Shown here in pieces: positions 26,327 to 36,128 of a DNA stretch of 64,000 nucleotides. The DNA comes from a bacterium. GTDB taxonomy: Bacteria > Hinthialibacterota > Hinthialibacteria > OLB16. Numbering within the stretch: position 1 is the stretch's first letter; the number at the start of each line of letters is the position of its first letter. The translations under genes and the position numbers were made by a program. The notes under the pieces are model-generated. The model saw only the letters and a program-made list of their open reading frames with translations, was not told the origin of the DNA and did not search any database. The stretch covers positions 248,001-312,000 of the forward strand of contig JAJVIK010000013.1 in NCBI GenBank assembly GCA_022072055.1, written 5' to 3'.

Positions 26327-29300
26327 CTAATCCTCGGGGATGATTCGAGAGGTGACCAGAATGAGGAGATTCTGGGTCGTTTCGGCGTCCGACTTCTGGG
26401 TAAAGAGGGTGGAGAGGCCGGGGATGTAGCCGAACAACGGGGTCCGCCCCTCATTGTGGTTGAGTTCGCGGCGAAGCAGACCGCCGATGACCAGGGTGTC
26501 GCCGTCCTTAACCCGCACCCGGAGAGTGGCGCGGCGTGTGTCCGTGGCGGGTTCGCCCACGGGGTCCAGGCCGCCGGTGATCGGGTTCGGGACAAGCAAT
26601 GGATCGCCCGGCACCTCCAGTTCCGGTTCGAGGTCCAGCTCAATATGCCCATCGCCGGTTACAATCGGCACGGTGGTGAGCGTGAATCCAAATTCGGCGC
26701 TTCCGGTTTGCGGGGTTACAATCGGGATATCGCTGCCTTGGGGCACGGTGAGGTCATACCCTGAAATGAACGGGATGGTTTCGCCGAGGAACACCTCACC
26801 CTCCGCTCCGGACACCACGGTCAGTTTCGGAGCGGTCAGGATGCGTATCTCGGAAAACTGGGAGAGCATGGTGAGGGCGGCGTCGACCGTGGTGCGCCCA
26901 AGCGTGGCGAGAGTCAGGGTGGACCCAATCGGACTGTTGGGCTGGCTGATGAAATCCGCCGCGGCATCCGACAGCGTGAAGCCCGGGCCCGGCTCATCAT
27001 CATCATCAATTTCAAGCAAGTTGTTGATGGTCATGGTGACTCCGAAGGAATCATCGGAGTTGTAGCTCAGTTCGACCAATCGGACCTCGACTTCGACCTG
27101 CTCCACCGGGATATCCAGGCGCTCGATCAGGTCCTCGGCCTTATCCAGGTCGGACAAGCGGAACCCGCTGAGCACAAGCTGCTTGGTGGAGATATCGGCG
27201 GTGACAATGACCGGAATGATGCCGAACAGGCCGAACTGGCCCTGAGTCTGAAACTGTTGCTGCTGGTTGAACTGTTGGAAATTTCCTTGCTGGCCGATAC
27301 GGCTCCCCCCGCCGCCCGCAAAGCGAACGCCGAGGACCAGACCCTGCAGCGCCTGTCCGAGGCTGACCACCTCACGGCGGCGCGCGAGCACGGTGCGAGT
27401 CAGGTTGGTGGTCTCCGTGATTCCAGACAAATACTCCTCAATCTTCTTGAGGTTGTCCGGCATATCGACCACGTCAATCGTGCCCTCGTCCAGGTCGGGG
27501 TACATGACCCGTCCCTCGGCGGCGGCTTCCTCGATGCTTTGGCTGCCATAGAGGAGACTCTGGAAGACTTGCTTGGTGAAGTTAACCTGGTTCTGGCGTC
27601 GGAGGACCGCGTCGGGCGTGTCGCTGCGGCGGTCTTCGGCGGGAACGACCACGAACTTGCGGGCCTTGAGCTCGCGTTCGGTGACTTGGCTGACAAATTT
27701 CGGATCGCGCATCAGGCGGCGCACGAGTTCGAGTTTCTCGGGAGTCTGGCGGATGATCATGATGCCGGATCGTTCGTCATACACGAGGTACGGCTGGTCG
27801 TCCTTGAACTCCGACTTGAATTCGGCGTCGCCAAAGAGGCGCAGATTGATGATACGGGCCAGGTTTTCCCCGCCGCTCTTGGGGAGACGGAAGGTCTCCA
27901 CCAGCATCGGCGGGTTTTCGACTTGGAGCTGGTTTGTCTTGTAGAGCTGGAGGAACTGCTCGACGAGTTCCACATTGTGGCTGCTGTCTCGCACGACCAG
28001 CTCCAGGTTGAACTTGCTCAGGAAGAAGGTCCGTCCGGGAATGGTGGCATCGATGTCCCGCGGCTCGACCTTCCCGAGGATCACTTCGCGCAACGCCTCG
28101 GAATAGTCATCCGTTTCCCTGCCCCCCAGGTGATCCATCGCCAAGCGCTTCAGGGCTTGATACTGCTGTTCGGTGAGCGGGAAGCGCTTGGAGACCAGAT
28201 CTCGGGTGACTTCGATGATGTTGGTCCCCGGCTGCCGCTTCCAGGCGTAGCCGTTCAGGGAAAGGACCTGATCCAGGAACTGGCGGTAAGTGAGCTCTGT
28301 GGTGCGGAGGGCGTTGATGTCTCCATCCACGCCCGCGCCGGTGATGATCTGCAGGTCGGCGATTGCGCCCATGGTGGAGAGGATCGAGTTGATGTTGACC
28401 GGCGTGTCTTGCTCCAAGACAAAGGTCTTGGTGTTGAGGAGATCCTCCACGCGGGCGTCCACATCGGATCGGCGAGTGCTCTCCTCCTTGGCGCGCGCGG
28501 CCTGGGCGTGGGAGTCGGCGTATTTCTCGAGGAAGGCCTGCGCGGTGGGATTATTCGGGTCGAGGTCGGCGGCCTTCTGCCACATTTCATAGGCGGTCAG
28601 TATGTCGCCGCGCTCGTTGGCGCGAACGCCGGTTTCAATCAGTTCCTGGATCTGTCCCTCCGTGGTGGCCGGGGGCTTGTAATCGGGAATCGACGGAATC
28701 GGCGCGGCCGGGCTGGATTCCGGCGTCACCTGCGGCGCGGAGGCGGGGACCGGCTCCGGGGCGACCGCCGGGGCCGCCTGCGCCATTTCAATTGAGCGGG
28801 ACCTGGGCGCCTGATTCTCGGAGGCGATTTCCGGCAAGGCCGGGGTGGTCTGGGATGGCTTCCAGGCGGGCGTGGCTGGGGGTTGGGGAGATGATGCGGC
28901 CCCTGTCGAGAGCCATGGGTCGAAGACCGCTTGGTCGGAATTCGCGGCCACCAGGGTCGAGGGCGGCTCAGCCGCGGTTACCGATCGGCCTTCCTCCTCG
29001 CCGAGAAGTTTGTCGATGCGCATCAAGTAGACTTGAGCGGTCTCATATTCGCCTGCGTTGTCGGGGGGAACATCCTTGAGGAACTCGCGGGCTCCCACCA
29101 AGTCCCCGGCGCTGAACAAGTCCCTTCCCACCTCGAAGGAATTCCGCGAAGGGGAGGTGTTGATCGGAGCGCCCTCCCGCGAAGAGGAGACCAGGGTTGT
29201 GGACCTGGTTTTCGCTTCGCCATCGTCTGTCTTGCCCAGAAGGTCGCACTGGGCCAAGTACTGTTGGGAGGGAGCGTGGTCCGGGGCGATTCTCAAGACC

Positions 29301-30169
29301 TCGCTGAAGCCGGCGCGCGCGGTCTGATAATCCCCCGCGAGGAAAGCCTCCATCCCTTTCTCATAAACCGGTTTGATCCGTGAAACGACATCACCCGAAC
29401 CCGAGCCGGCCTCCGAGGCCTTCTCGCGTTTGGATTCAATTGCGACCAGCCGGAGTTGGGCATCCTCCGAATTGGGGAAAAGACGCAAGACTTCCTGGTA
29501 AAGTCGTGAGGCTCGATCGAGGTCTCCCGCTTGCTCGGCCTCGAAACCCTTCCCGAACAGCTCGGCGGCCTGGGCCAGCGCCGCGTTTTCTCCGGAGGGC
29601 TTGGCTTGCGTGTCCTCGGTGAGCAGCAATTCCCCGACACTGGCCTCGTCGCCGGGCTTGGGGGCGGAGGCCTTGGCCTCTTGGACTCGTTTCAGCCCCT
29701 CTTTGGCGTCATAGCATTCCGGATCGAGTTGAATGGCCTGCTGGAAGAAAGCTTCGCTGTTGTCGTACTGCCTTTCAGCCAGGGATTGAATGCCGCGCGC
29801 GACATAGTTCTTAATCAATTGGTCGCGCTTCTCACGCTCCACGCCCTTGAGCGCCGCGCCTTGGGAGGCGGCCCCCTCGGCCTTGGCGAACAGGTCGGAG
29901 GCGGCCTTGGCTTTCTTGAGACGATCCTGGAGGGTGGCCACGGAGGATGGCGCGCGGGACCCGGTGTCCCAACTTGCAAGGGCGCGCTCCGCTTCCTCGA
30001 AGTGACCGGTGTTGATGAGGTCCTCGATCACCGGAAGGGGAATTCGGCTGGGCTCGGCCACCAATCTCTCTGGGGATGTTCGCGCCGAGCTCGCCGTGTT
30101 TCCGGCGGCGGACCATCCTTCACCGGGAAACAGCAGCAGCGCGAGGACAAAACAAGGCAGGATACGCAT
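26327..30169 (-). CDS. Secretin (GspD/PilQ-like) with long TPR N-terminal region
   Basis: 1280 residues from ATG 30169, which starts a signal peptide (RILPCFVLALLLFPG). Residues about 35-420 contain TPR-like repeats (DNSEAFFQQAIQLDPE, ASRLYQEVLRLFPNSEDA, QTARAGFSEVLRIAPDHA), a Pro/Ala-rich stretch follows, and one more TPR lies near 525-560. After an N0-like domain near 590 (INSILSTMGAIADLQIITG) come N-domain-type repeats, and the last 250 residues are the secretin barrel (VRLVELSYNSDDSFGVTM, LTAPKLTVVSGAEG, LVIGGLLRRELN). It forms the outer-membrane channel of the pilus/type II-like system encoded upstream. Family secretins are about 600-750 residues, so the N-terminal extension is unusual. 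Confidence 0.9.
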   Translation of the reverse strand: MRILPCFVLALLLFPGEGWSAAGNTASSARTSPERLVAEPSRIPLPVIEDLINTGHFEEAERALASWDTGSRAPSSVATLQDRLKKAKAASDLFAKAEGAASQGAALKGVEREKRDQLIKNYVARGIQSLAERQYDNSEAFFQQAIQLDPECYDAKEGLKRVQEAKASAPKPGDEASVGELLLTEDTQAKPSGENAALAQAAELFGKGFEAEQAGDLDRASRLYQEVLRLFPNSEDAQLRLVAIESKREKASEAGSGSGDVVSRIKPVYEKGMEAFLAGDYQTARAGFSEVLRIAPDHAPSQQYLAQCDLLGKTDDGEAKTRSTTLVSSSREGAPINTSPSRNSFEVGRDLFSAGDLVGAREFLKDVPPDNAGEYETAQVYLMRIDKLLGEEEGRSVTAAEPPSTLVAANSDQAVFDPWLSTGAASSPQPPATPAWKPSQTTPALPEIASENQAPRSRSIEMAQAAPAVAPEPVPASAPQVTPESSPAAPIPSIPDYKPPATTEGQIQELIETGVRANERGDILTAYEMWQKAADLDPNNPTAQAFLEKYADSHAQAARAKEESTRRSDVDARVEDLLNTKTFVLEQDTPVNINSILSTMGAIADLQIITGAGVDGDINALRTTELTYRQFLDQVLSLNGYAWKRQPGTNIIEVTRDLVSKRFPLTEQQYQALKRLAMDHLGGRETDDYSEALREVILGKVEPRDIDATIPGRTFFLSKFNLELVVRDSSHNVELVEQFLQLYKTNQLQVENPPMLVETFRLPKSGGENLARIINLRLFGDAEFKSEFKDDQPYLVYDERSGIMIIRQTPEKLELVRRLMRDPKFVSQVTERELKARKFVVVPAEDRRSDTPDAVLRRQNQVNFTKQVFQSLLYGSQSIEEAAAEGRVMYPDLDEGTIDVVDMPDNLKKIEEYLSGITETTNLTRTVLARRREVVSLGQALQGLVLGVRFAGGGGSRIGQQGNFQQFNQQQQFQTQGQFGLFGIIPVIVTADISTKQLVLSGFRLSDLDKAEDLIERLDIPVEQVEVEVRLVELSYNSDDSFGVTMTINNLLEIDDDDEPGPGFTLSDAAADFISQPNSPIGSTLTLATLGRTTVDAALTMLSQFSEIRILTAPKLTVVSGAEGEVFLGETIPFISGYDLTVPQGSDIPIVTPQTGSAEFGFTLTTVPIVTGDGHIELDLEPELEVPGDPLLVPNPITGGLDPVGEPATDTRRATLRVRVKDGDTLVIGGLLRRELNHNEGRTPLFGYIPGLSTLFTQKSDAETTQNLLILVTSRIIPED

Positions 30170-30585
30170 GGAGGGACCGTTGGATATCCATCGGCGCCAT
30201 CTGAATTCCTCGATTGTCGCGGCAAAGCTTGCGCCCGTCAGGCCAGGCATCCGACAAGACCTCCAGCAGCGGCATGGAAAAGCAATCACGCTCTCAATTC
30301 AGCCCGGAAGGAAAATTCCAGACTTTCCCCCTAGTAGTTTTCGGATGACGGGAGCTCAACCTTGAGCGAGACTCGTCACCCCCCCACACCCAGCCGTGGA
30401 AAAGGCCGGGTCGCATCCTCAGGTCACTTATGGGGTGGATTCAACTCGCCCGCACTCCGGAAACTCTCGTCCAGACGCCTAACGCCTGATTGGGTGCGTG
30501 AAGTTGTCTACGAGTCGCTCCACCGTGGCTTTCAATCCCTTAACGGACAAATTACACAAACGTCCAACCGTGCAAAAACAAGCCA

Positions 30586-30614
30586 AAGTTAGTCCATCAA
30601 ATCAAATCTGTCAA
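30586..30614 (-). promoter_or_regulatory. Candidate promoter upstream of the secretin gene
   Basis: On the minus strand a perfect TTGACA (30614-30609) is followed by a 17-base spacer and a poor TAACTT (30591-30586). It lies in an AT-rich patch in the 513-base gap 30,170-30,682, which otherwise holds no gene I can support. It would leave a long (about 410-base) untranslated leader before the secretin. Confidence 0.4.
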
Positions 30615-30682
30615 TCGCTCGGCTCCCCTTTTTGAGTGGGCCTCCTCAAGTTATCCACAGCCTCCCTAGGATAACCCGGGCC

Positions 30683-32095
30683 TTATTTCAGTTTCAGACG
30701 AAGCTGCTTGAGCCGGTTTTGGTGCTCTTTAAGCCTCTTCATGGCCTCCCCGTAGGCGGCTCGCGCCTGCCGGATTCCCTTGTTTGTCCGGACCATGTCG
30801 TTGACTTTCTCGATGGTTTCGACAATGCGCTGGACAGTATCCTTGTATTCCTGGCTGGAGTCATCGAGGCGGGCCAGCTTTTCGATTTCGGCATCGACCG
30901 AGTCCAACATCTTGGCGATCTCCGCCACCCCTTCCGCCGCGCGAATTTTCAGGAGGAAACCCTCATACTCCCGCCGATCCGCCGCCGCCTTGGGGTCCTC
31001 CAGCATCTGGAGGGTGTCGAAATTCTTGAGAATCTCCTCGAGAGCCTCGCGCTTGTCCTGGTATCCCTCGACCGCCGCCAGGGCGCTGATGCGTTGACGA
31101 ACCTGGTTGATACGTGACTCGCGGTCCCCCTCCAGTTTGGTCTGGAGCTCCTGAACGCGGTCGCGCTGGGCCTGTTCGAGGATGGTGGAGTCCGGATCGA
31201 GTTGAGTCAAAAGGTCCTTGAAGGCGCGAAGCCTCTGGAGAATCCCCGCCACGGTCTCGGCCGGGGCTTGGGAATCGAGCTGCCCCCCATCTCGGACCAA
31301 GGAGTCATACTCTCGCCGGATCAAGGTCTGGTTCAGGTTGAGACGGGACTGGGCCAGGGAGTCCAAAAGGCTCCGGCCCTCCGCAAGCTTGGACTCGATG
31401 CTCTTGTTTTCATTGGCGCACTGCGGGTTCGCGGCCGCGTTCTCGACCGCGCGAGTGAGGGAAATGTGAGCCTGATTGAGGGCCTCAATCGACTGGTAGA
31501 GGTCGGTCTGATCGGTGCGCGAGGCCGATTCACTGGTGCTTCGGGCGCCATCGATCGCGGCCCCGAGAGCTTGTGAACTGTCCTCGCAAATCAGGTTGGC
31601 CAGGATTTCGGAGGGGGGACTTGGCCAATCGAGGATTCTCCCCTTGGAGTCATCCTTACAGTATTCCTCGAGCTTCTTGATGGCGGTCTTCGGGTCTCCC
31701 GCCGCGATGGCATCCTGATAGTCCTTCTTCAGCCCCGAGAGACGGTCCTTGAGAAGCTTGTAGTTGCCGGCCTCGGTGAAGATCGGGTTGGCCGAGATGG
31801 GGTCCAAATCCTTCACTTGAACCTGGCGAAAGATCTCGGCGGCGTTGGTCGGGGAGTTCAGCGAATTGCCCTGCCCGCCGCCTCCCTGCCCCGGCATGCC
31901 CGGATCCACCGGGGCGCGAACGACCTCTTTCCATTTGTTCTGCCAGATCTCCTCAGGGTCCTGCTCCTTGATGGCCTGGCCCTTGTTCATGAAGAAGAAA
32001 ATCCCCCCCACCGCGAGGAGCACCAGGAGCCAGTCGCGGTACTTGGAGAACTGTTTGAGGAGTTTTTCCAATGCCGATTTCATGGATGCATTCAC
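30683..32095 (-). CDS. Inner-membrane coiled-coil protein in PilO position of the pilus cluster
   Basis: 470 residues. One transmembrane helix near the N-terminus (DWLLVLLAVGGIFFFMN) is followed by a Gly/Pro/Gln-rich link and a long, charged, heptad-like region (about 110-470, e.g. YQDAIAAGDPKTAIKKLEEY and the repeated leucines to the C-terminus). This single-pass topology with a large periplasmic coiled coil resembles PilO/GspM-type alignment proteins, but it is longer and no PilO or PilP motif is identifiable. It starts 11 bases after the PilM-PilN fusion, which supports a role in the same inner-membrane platform. Confidence 0.65.
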   Translation of the reverse strand: MNASMKSALEKLLKQFSKYRDWLLVLLAVGGIFFFMNKGQAIKEQDPEEIWQNKWKEVVRAPVDPGMPGQGGGGQGNSLNSPTNAAEIFRQVQVKDLDPISANPIFTEAGNYKLLKDRLSGLKKDYQDAIAAGDPKTAIKKLEEYCKDDSKGRILDWPSPPSEILANLICEDSSQALGAAIDGARSTSESASRTDQTDLYQSIEALNQAHISLTRAVENAAANPQCANENKSIESKLAEGRSLLDSLAQSRLNLNQTLIRREYDSLVRDGGQLDSQAPAETVAGILQRLRAFKDLLTQLDPDSTILEQAQRDRVQELQTKLEGDRESRINQVRQRISALAAVEGYQDKREALEEILKNFDTLQMLEDPKAAADRREYEGFLLKIRAAEGVAEIAKMLDSVDAEIEKLARLDDSSQEYKDTVQRIVETIEKVNDMVRTNKGIRQARAAYGEAMKRLKEHQNRLKQLRLKLK

Positions 32096-32106
32096 CTATC
32101 TCACGA

Positions 32107-34206
32107 TCACATCGGGGGCGGGCCGCCCATTGGCGGTCCTCCCATTGGAGGGCCTCCCATTGGAGGGCCACCCATCGGCGGGCCACCCATGCCCTCCGCC
32201 CCCATCCCACCCTCGGCGCCGGGAAGCACTTCGGCATCGGTCCGCGGGGTGAGATCCTTCACCTCCATCTTGCCTTGCAGGATGGACTGTATCTCCTCCT
32301 GCGAAATCTCGTAGCGCATGACATCCTGCCGCTTGTTGTTCTGGAAGGCGATGGTCACCCGCACGGTCTGAAAACCAAGCTGGGCCTCGTTCTGGGCGTT
32401 GAGAATATCCTGAACCAGTTCGCTCTTCTCCGCCTCGTTAAAGGGTTCGAAGACCACGACTCGGATGGCCGCGCTTTGCTTGCTCCCCGGCGGAGTGCTG
32501 TGGTCGGTAAGGGAGACATCCAGCGGCTCAATGTTGAAGGTCTGAAGTTTCTCCCGGAACTTGCTGAGTTCGAGCGAGGGGTTGCGTTCCACCTTGGCCT
32601 TCAGGGCGAATTTGACTCCATCCGGGAGCGGTTGGATGTCCGGCACAAGCAGGTCGCGTAGGCGCGTGGCCTCCTTCATCTGCTCCTTGAAGGGATCCAC
32701 CGATTCCTTGCTCGCGCCGCGCATCTGGACCTTGATTTCACTGGTGTCCATGTCCACCGCCTCGACCCAAGTCTCTCCGAGCGGGACCTTCTCGGCGAGT
32801 TCGGCGAGGGTAAGCCCGATAACCCCCCGGCTGAGGCCGATCTCGCGGAGATAGGAAACCCGCTCCTCCACGGTCTTGGTGGATTCGATGTAGGAGCGAA
32901 TATGTTTGGCGTTCTCGCTGCGCGTGCTGTCAAGGTTGGACTCAAGGGTGATCGAGGCCGCCTCGATCACCTCGATCGACTGCCCCATGGTCACTACCGA
33001 GAAGCCGATCAGGAAGGCGAGCAGAATCCCCTCGGCCGCGAGCACCGCGCGGCGCTTCTCGAACTCCTTCTGACGAATAATCGCCGGGGGCAGGAAGTTC
33101 ATCCGGAGCGGGATGCTCGGCACATTCCTCTGACACTGGCCCAGCAGCACCGCGGCGGTGGTCTCGATGGGGGCCGATTGGAGACTCTCCACGTTCACCA
33201 AGGTTCCCTCGAAGGGGCTGCGAACCTCGGCGGGAATCCCGAGACGGTCGGTGATGAACCCGCCGATCCCGGGGCAGCGGGCGGTGCCGCCCGTGAGGAT
33301 GATTCTCGACACCGGCTCGCCATCCGGTTGAGACACATAAAAGTCGAGGGTCCGGCGGATCTCATTGGAGATCCCATCGAAGGCTTTGGAGAGGAACACT
33401 CGCACGCGCGCGGCCTGGTTACGCTCCCCGTAGGCGAGCGGGTCGGTCTGGCGGTCAATGGTGGAATCGAGTTCTCCGAGGCTGACCTTCAGTTCCTCGG
33501 CCGCCTCCCAATCCAAGCTCATCTGATCCGCGAGGGCCTTGGTGAGTTGGTCCCCGGCCTGAGGGGCGGAGCGAATAAACTCAATCCGCCCTTGCTTGCA
33601 GACAATGATGTCCGTGGTGGAGGCGCCGATATCCACCAGCGCGGTCACCTCGTCGGGATTCTCGGACAACTGCGGGAAATAGGCGTTGAACAGCGAGAGG
33701 GTGGTGACATCGATGGTGTCCGGCACCAACCCACCGCTCTTGAGCATTTCACAGAACTGGTCGATGACGGTCTTCCGGACCGCGACCAGGGTGACTCCCA
33801 ACTCGGGTCCATCGCTCTCGAACACATGCGAGTCGAGAATGATGTCCTCAATCGGGAACGGAATCTGCTGCCGGGCCTCATACTGGATGAGACGCTTGAG
33901 GCGGTCCCCGGAGACCTTGGGAATCTTCAGTTGGCGAACAAAGCTTGCGCGGCCGGGTATCGCGAATGAAACCTGCTTGGCCGAGAGGGAGTGACGGGAG
34001 AGAACTTCCTTGATCAGCTCCCCGATGCGCTCGGCCACCTGTTCGGGGGTGGTCTGGGGAGTGGCCCCGGTGCGGACCGTATAGACTGACTGGAGTCGCG
34101 CCCACCGCCCCTTGGAACCCATCACCCCCACGCCCACCTTGAGCGTGTGGCGACCCGGATCAATCACAAGCAGCGACTGCGATCCAAATCCAAAGGTGAA
34201 ATTCAT
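32107..34206 (-). CDS. PilM-PilN fusion protein of a type IV pilus-like system
   Basis: 699 residues from ATG 34206, with a GAGGA ribosome site 5 bases upstream. Residues 1-350 are an actin-fold PilM/GspL-like domain: LVIDPGRHTLKVGV, IPKVSGDRLKRLIQYEARQ with the QIPFPIED platform loop, LVDIGASTTDIIV and IILTGGTARCPGI. After about 375 a PilN-like part begins: RMNFLPPAIIRQKEFEKRR, one transmembrane helix (GILLAFLIGFSVVTMG) and a periplasmic domain (about 430-660). The C-terminus is a low-complexity MGGPP repeat. PilM and PilN are separate proteins that bind each other in most bacteria; here they are one chain. Confidence 0.88.
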   Translation of the reverse strand: MNFTFGFGSQSLLVIDPGRHTLKVGVGVMGSKGRWARLQSVYTVRTGATPQTTPEQVAERIGELIKEVLSRHSLSAKQVSFAIPGRASFVRQLKIPKVSGDRLKRLIQYEARQQIPFPIEDIILDSHVFESDGPELGVTLVAVRKTVIDQFCEMLKSGGLVPDTIDVTTLSLFNAYFPQLSENPDEVTALVDIGASTTDIIVCKQGRIEFIRSAPQAGDQLTKALADQMSLDWEAAEELKVSLGELDSTIDRQTDPLAYGERNQAARVRVFLSKAFDGISNEIRRTLDFYVSQPDGEPVSRIILTGGTARCPGIGGFITDRLGIPAEVRSPFEGTLVNVESLQSAPIETTAAVLLGQCQRNVPSIPLRMNFLPPAIIRQKEFEKRRAVLAAEGILLAFLIGFSVVTMGQSIEVIEAASITLESNLDSTRSENAKHIRSYIESTKTVEERVSYLREIGLSRGVIGLTLAELAEKVPLGETWVEAVDMDTSEIKVQMRGASKESVDPFKEQMKEATRLRDLLVPDIQPLPDGVKFALKAKVERNPSLELSKFREKLQTFNIEPLDVSLTDHSTPPGSKQSAAIRVVVFEPFNEAEKSELVQDILNAQNEAQLGFQTVRVTIAFQNNKRQDVMRYEISQEEIQSILQGKMEVKDLTPRTDAEVLPGAEGGMGAEGMGGPPMGGPPMGGPPMGGPPMGGPPPM
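32113..32195 (-). repeat. 15-bp tandem repeat encoding MGGPP
   Basis: About five copies of a 15-base unit at the 3' end of the PilM-PilN gene encode Met-Gly-Gly-Pro-Pro repeats. The units differ slightly (cccatTGG versus cccatCGG), consistent with slippage followed by drift, so the tail length may vary between strains. Confidence 0.85.
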
Positions 34207-34318
34207 CGGTCCTCTTCTCTCAGCGCAGGCTCGCCGCCTTCCCCAGCCCCTTGAAGGCTCACACGAAACCGTCAATCAGGGAGTCTATCCGATCCCAAGT
34301 CAAGCGACAGGCATTTTT

Positions 34319-36007
34319 TCACTTCGCGCGGACATCCGCCAGACTGCCGGTCTCATCAGAGGCGCGCCTAGGAACAATTGAGATGATTGCCCCTCCCACG
34401 CCATCCTGGGGGTCTTCCGTGTTCGCCAAACGGTCGGCTCGCTTGCGGGTTAGGACTGTCCCATCCCGCCAAGTCACCTCACCAGGAACTCGGAAGGAAA
34501 TCTTGGTTTCGGGAACAGGCCTCAAGGCCCGCAGCCGAAGGGTGGCCACAATCCCCTCGACTCGCAGCGGCTTGGTCAGCACGCCGCACTCATAGAGAAT
34601 GCGCCCTTCCTTTTGGCGCACCAGATTATTCCGCATCCACTCAAAAGGAAAGCGGTCATGGTAGGGGCCATCCAGTAGGTTCGTTCCGCGCGTGATCCAG
34701 TTGCCGCTGTCCTGATCCTCCACGGTGAGGTAGCGCGGATCAAACTCGAGATCAACACGAATCCGATCCCAAGGAATCTCTCTTGGGTTAAACAGGCGAA
34801 TGTTCAGGTCCACTGGCTTTCCGGACTGGACGACCGCGACCCTGGGTTCAAGCACAATCCGAGTTCCCGTTTCTCCCTTGGGGGCCTTTTCCTCCTCCTC
34901 GGCCAGCGCCTGGAGGTGGTCCCCATGCACGGTGAGCCCGCCCGAGATCACCCCATCCGCCTCGGTTCCCTCGCTCCCGAGGAGGTTTTCCCATTTTCCC
35001 TGGCCGCCTGTCGAGGATGGGCTCTTGGCCACAAAGGTCATGGTCTTGGGCCAGATCCAGGACTGGTCGGACTGCTCCAGGGGCGCGAGGCTCTCCGGCC
35101 AGTCCGAGAAACGAAACCTCAATCCCGTGTGCAAGATCGGTTGAAGGGCGCGGAACTTCATGGTGAGCAGGAACCCCTGCCCCACGGTGGTCTCCCCGGA
35201 GGCGCAACGCGCCCGGTAGTAGACCATTCCCTCCTTGGGGTCGGCGCGGTTCAGATAGAAGGGGTCCTCCCGTTCATCGCGCGCAAGCGGAATCCCGCCG
35301 AGAATCTTTTCGGACCGGTCATGGGAATTGTGCACTGCGGGATCGCCGCCGGGAGCATCCACGAATTCAAGAAGCTTGGGATCATAGGAGAGGGCGAAGG
35401 AGATCACATCAAACGGCTTCTGTTTGGGGTTGTCGAGATAAACATGGACAGGGAACTCCTGCCCCACATCCGCCTTCTGGTCGACCGGGACCAAGCGGAG
35501 TGTGATGTGTCCTTCGGGTGGGATCCCGGCCTTGGGCGCCTCCTGCTGGCCTTGCTGAGGGCCGGGTTGTTGCGCTTGGCCGGGCCGGGGGCGGACACGA
35601 GGAACCTGGCCGGGGATCGCGGGCTGGGTTGCCGCTCCCGGCGGCGGAGCCCCTGGCTGCGGTGAAACCTGAGGGGGGATCGGAACCGCCGGTGGGGGGG
35701 AAGGAGGTTCGGAGCCCTGCGGCTCCTGGGGCGCGACCTGCTCCGCGGGGGCCTGGTACTGCTGGGGCGGCGCTTGTTCGCGGCTGCTCCCCCCGCTCGA
35801 TCCGCGCTTGCGCTTGAAAATCGAGTCTCGTTGCCGACCCGAGCTGAACTGCGCCCATGCCGTTGTCTGGAAAACATTCTCAAGAGGTGGACACGCGACC
35901 GAAAGCGCCAGAACCGAAACGACAAGAAAGCGCGGGAGGCGACAAGGCGCCGGCCCCCTAAAGGGTGTCCCGTGGGTCGGTCTGCGCGCGAGCTGGAATG
36001 AAGGCAT
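34319..36007 (-). CDS. Exported protein with two cohesin-like domains, pilus cluster
   Basis: 562 residues from ATG 36007. A signal segment (LPRFLVVSVLALSVACPP) is followed by a Pro/Gln-rich region (about 80-175). A cohesin-like Ig domain comes next (about 175-330: VGQEFPVHVYLDNP, FDVISFALSYDPKLLEFVD), then a second, similar domain (about 395-540: GKPVDLNIRLFNPREI, VDLEFDPRYLTVED). Cohesins bind dockerins, and dockerin-like secreted proteins are encoded at 6,951 and 63,826. Such domains can also occur in pilus-associated proteins without dockerin partners. It lies between the sigma54 activator and the PilM-PilN fusion gene, in the same direction. Confidence 0.7.
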   Translation of the reverse strand: MPSFQLARRPTHGTPFRGPAPCRLPRFLVVSVLALSVACPPLENVFQTTAWAQFSSGRQRDSIFKRKRGSSGGSSREQAPPQQYQAPAEQVAPQEPQGSEPPSPPPAVPIPPQVSPQPGAPPPGAATQPAIPGQVPRVRPRPGQAQQPGPQQGQQEAPKAGIPPEGHITLRLVPVDQKADVGQEFPVHVYLDNPKQKPFDVISFALSYDPKLLEFVDAPGGDPAVHNSHDRSEKILGGIPLARDEREDPFYLNRADPKEGMVYYRARCASGETTVGQGFLLTMKFRALQPILHTGLRFRFSDWPESLAPLEQSDQSWIWPKTMTFVAKSPSSTGGQGKWENLLGSEGTEADGVISGGLTVHGDHLQALAEEEEKAPKGETGTRIVLEPRVAVVQSGKPVDLNIRLFNPREIPWDRIRVDLEFDPRYLTVEDQDSGNWITRGTNLLDGPYHDRFPFEWMRNNLVRQKEGRILYECGVLTKPLRVEGIVATLRLRALRPVPETKISFRVPGEVTWRDGTVLTRKRADRLANTEDPQDGVGGAIISIVPRRASDETGSLADVRAK

Positions 36008-36128
36008 TGTTTCCCTGTCGGACCTGAGCCGCGCCACGGCTCCTTGTTCGGGAGGCCTTCGGTCTCTCTCCCCCTCCCGTGATGGGCGTTCCGCCTCCCT
36101 GCCCCTTGGCGGAATCACCCACTCCCGA

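Noticed and set aside
30571-30585. sigma54-like promoter TGGCTTGTTTTTGCA on the minus strand before the secretin gene
   Set aside because: The GG and GC elements are one base too close (9 instead of 10 between them), and sigma54 promoters rarely tolerate this. The adjacent sigma70-type -35 box is an equally good explanation.
30683-32095. Naming this gene pilO
   Set aside because: Only topology and position agree; length and sequence do not show PilO motifs, so no symbol is given.
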